Shown one piece after another: positions 24,101 to 25,540 of a DNA stretch of 25,540 bases. Position numbers and translations under genes: made by a program. This DNA comes from an uncultured Campylobacter sp. (lineage in GTDB: Bacteria > Campylobacterota > Campylobacteria > Campylobacterales > Campylobacteraceae), in contig NZ_CALHVM010000063.1 in NCBI RefSeq assembly GCF_938039205.1, positions 1 through 25,540 on the forward strand. The letters are read 5' to 3'. The first letter of the stretch is position 1. Every line of letters begins with the position of its first letter. Below the pieces are notes generated by a model. It did not search any database. It was not told the DNA's origin and saw only the letters and a program-made list of their open reading frames with translations.

Positions 24101-24414
24101 AAATAATCGCCACGGGCGGAACGTATAAAATTTTAAATGACGCGGGCATAGAGAGCGAGTTCGTCTACAAAATCAGCGAAGGTCGCCCAAACGTCGAGGA
24201 TAGGCTCAAAAACGGCGACATCGCGCTTGTTATCAACACCAGCGACAGCAAATCAAACAGCGAGGACGGCAAGAAAATCAGGCAAAACATCATGCGATTT
24301 AAGATCCCGTATTTCACGACGATGTCAGCGGCTCTAGCGGCGGCTAAATCGTTAAAAAGCGTGCAAGACGGCAGCGCGCTGGAAGTAAAAAGCTTGCAGG
24401 AGTATCTTGGATGA
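21127..24414 (+). CDS. carB: Carbamoyl-phosphate synthase large subunit CarB
   Basis: CarB makes carbamoyl phosphate from ammonia (supplied by CarA from glutamine), bicarbonate and two ATP, for arginine and pyrimidines. The two duplicated ATP-grasp halves begin with [20 protein letters not shown] (about residue 10) and [20 protein letters not shown] (about 570). [25 protein letters not shown] and [25 protein letters not shown] mark the halves' active sites. The last 130 residues are the MGS-like allosteric domain ([11 protein letters not shown]). The total of 1095 is a little long, partly from a Ser/Asn-rich linker at 551-564 built on AAATT words. carA is not adjacent. Its stop overlaps the next, AT-rich gene as ATGA. 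Confidence 0.98.
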   Translation: [1095 protein letters not shown]

Positions 24415-25121
24415 CGCAAAAGCAATGCGTGATAGAGGCTTTAGCTAAGCTCGGCGGTATGGCTACTTTCTCGCAACTTTACGCTAAGACCGATACTAGC
24501 AAATGGGGGACGAAAACTCCGTTTGCTAGTATAAGAGGTATAGTGCAAACTAATAAAGAATTTTATAAAATTAGACCCGGGCTTTGGGGGCTTAAGGATT
24601 TCGAGGCGCAAAATACGGCCAAAACCGGCGATGGTAAAAGCGGAATAAATCCGAGTTTTACTCACGCATATTATCAAGGCATTATCGTCGAGATTGGGAA
24701 TCTAAGGAATTTTCAGACATATGTACCGGCGCAAGATAAAAACAAGCTTTATCTTAATAAAAAATTAACCGAATTAACGACTTTAAAAGAAATTTATAAC
24801 TTCAGCTATGAAAACATCGTAAATAAAGCAAAAAACGTCGATGCAATATGGTTTAATCGTAGAAATTTGCCCGATGCGTTTTATGAGGTAGAACACAGTA
24901 CCGACTTTAAAAACTCTCTAAATAAATTTTACGAACTTCAAGACTTTAACGCCAAAATGTTTATAGTAACCGATTTGCAAATAAAAAAGCAATTTGACGG
25001 CGTTTTAAAAGATAGCATTTATGAAAGTATAAGCAAAAAGGTAAAGTTTGCTTGCTATGAAGATATCATAAAGCAATACGAAAAAGAGAGCGAAATCGGT
25101 AAAATTCCTATGGGAATTTAA
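24411..25121 (+). CDS. Winged-helix (HARE-type) protein with PD-(D/E)XK-like nuclease domain
   Basis: I know no name for this 236-residue protein. Residues 1-62 read as a HARE-type winged helix: QKQCVIEALAKLGGMATF, then SKWGTKTPFASIRGIVQTN and FYKIRPGLWGLKD. A short Lys/Gly linker (65-80) leads to a second domain with a restriction-nuclease pattern: E94 (IVEIGNL), D144 in VDAIWFN, then E159-V-E161 in FYEVEHSTD, with K172 further on. The E-x-E in place of E-x-K is known from some enzymes such as BamHI. HARE domains are known fused to restriction enzymes and chromatin proteins. The base composition drops here: I count 16 and 18 G+C in two 60-base lines, against 33 in a carB line. It overlaps carB (ATGA) and the DpnD-like gene (TAATG). 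Confidence 0.75.
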   Translation: MTQKQCVIEALAKLGGMATFSQLYAKTDTSKWGTKTPFASIRGIVQTNKEFYKIRPGLWGLKDFEAQNTAKTGDGKSGINPSFTHAYYQGIIVEIGNLRNFQTYVPAQDKNKLYLNKKLTELTTLKEIYNFSYENIVNKAKNVDAIWFNRRNLPDAFYEVEHSTDFKNSLNKFYELQDFNAKMFIVTDLQIKKQFDGVLKDSIYESISKKVKFACYEDIIKQYEKESEIGKIPMGI

Positions 25122-25312
25122 TGAAAGAATTTGAAGTAGAGATCGTCGAAACTTCGGCGAAGAGAGTCGTTATTAAAGCGAAAAATAAAGAAGAAGCGTG
25201 TAAGATCGCCAGAGCGGCTTACGAAAATAGCGAGATTGTTTTAGGTGCGGAGGACTTCGTTTGTGCGGATTTTAAAACGATGACCTGGGACGAGCCGAAA
25301 ACTAAATTATAG
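25121..25312 (+). CDS. DpnD/PcfM-like small protein
   Basis: This 63-residue acidic protein matches the DpnD/PcfM C-terminal family pattern. It begins MKEFEVEIVETSAKRVVIKA, continues with a helix rich in Glu and Ala (NKEEACKIARAAYEN), then SEIVLGAEDFVCADF. The family takes its name from DpnD, the protein of unknown function encoded beside DpnI in pneumococcus, and PcfM of enterococcal conjugative plasmids. No catalytic motif is visible. Its ATG overlaps the nuclease-like gene stop by one base, and the DpnII-like gene starts 7 bases after its own stop. It is therefore the middle gene of a restriction-type cassette. Confidence 0.75.
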   Translation: MKEFEVEIVETSAKRVVIKAKNKEEACKIARAAYENSEIVLGAEDFVCADFKTMTWDEPKTKL

Positions 25313-25319
25313 GGATTTT

Positions 25320-25540
25320 ATGGAACCGAATTTAACGAATTTTAGCGACTTTTTACGCTCGCTTAGAAAGACGAACGCGAGCCTTGGCTACTTTACCGAC
25401 TTTAACAAATGCGGCGAAAATCTAAAAGCCGTTTCTATCAAGCTTCATACGCTTGATTTTTTACTCGGTTCAAAAGATTTGAAAACCGATATTTTCACTC
25501 TTAAAATACTCTGAAACCGTTCTAGAGAAATTTACGCCGC
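25320..25540 (+). pseudogene. DpnII/MboI-family type II restriction endonuclease, N-terminus, apparently frameshifted; runs off the window
   Basis: The first 57 residues resemble the start of DpnII (a GATC-cutting enzyme): NFSDFLRSLRKTNASLGYFT, DFNKCGENLK and SIKLHTLDFLLGSKDLK align in order with it, as I recall that sequence. DpnII-family proteins are nearly 290 residues, but this frame stops at 25512-25514 after 64. From about 25492 the +1 frame is open to the window end (LLKYSETVLEKFTP) and continues the family pattern, with the conserved Pro in register. One extra base in the AAAA (25482-25485) or TTTT (25492-25495) run explains this. It may be a true mutation, a phase-variable switch or a sequencing error. 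An AGGGA ribosome site precedes the ATG. Confidence 0.6.

Noticed and set aside
24501..24600. Short G-run near the start of the nuclease-like gene as a phase-variable tract
   Set aside because: The longest runs are only five G, shorter than the 8 or more usual in Campylobacter contingency loci, and the frame is intact.

Overview
The window looks like chromosome from a Campylobacter species, probably from the higher-GC group that includes C. showae, C. rectus, C. curvus and C. concisus. Three things point there. The gene order matches, from memory, two C. jejuni blocks: trxB to miaA (about Cj0146c-Cj0166) and fabZ-lpxA-clpX-mreB-mreC-carB (about Cj0273-Cj0279). Promoters have extended -10 boxes (TGTATAAT, TGCTATAAT) with no clear -35. 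The word AAATTT, often as CAAATTTG, saturates both spacers and genes. No tRNA, rRNA, CRISPR array or insertion sequence is visible.

Positions 1-14270 are all minus-strand. Read in the direction of transcription (right to left), they hold: ubiA/mqnP with two uncharacterised genes (a PilZ-like protein and a membrane-anchored coiled-coil protein); moaA; a queE-queD-lipoprotein-membrane protein-rsmE run; rpmE-rsmI; a run from a TrmH-family methylase through a RodZ-like protein, a periplasmic protein, an AlaC-like aminotransferase and hom to yraN; and a trxA-(cysteine-free thioredoxin-like protein)-trxB operon closed by a strong terminator. Most neighbours overlap by 1-11 bases, which suggests translational coupling.

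Positions 14361-24414 are all plus-strand: miaA, a 393-base spacer with a long imperfect palindrome, queH, then the tight fabZ-lpxA-clpX-mreB-mreC-carB operon (fatty acid and lipid A synthesis, proteolysis, cell shape, carbamoyl phosphate). QueE and QueD (early) and QueH (last step) of queuosine synthesis are all here, with MiaA also acting on tRNA anticodon loops.

From 24411 to the end the character changes. The DNA becomes clearly AT-richer, and three small genes follow carB with overlapping or nearly touching ends: a winged-helix (HARE-type) protein with a PD-(D/E)XK-like nuclease domain, a DpnD/PcfM-like protein, and the N-terminus of a DpnII/MboI-family (GATC) restriction endonuclease whose reading frame is broken by an apparent one-base insertion. 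This acquired restriction or defence cassette, cut by the window edge, is the most interesting part. Second is the roughly 120-base palindrome between miaA and queH, at the junction of the two conserved blocks.
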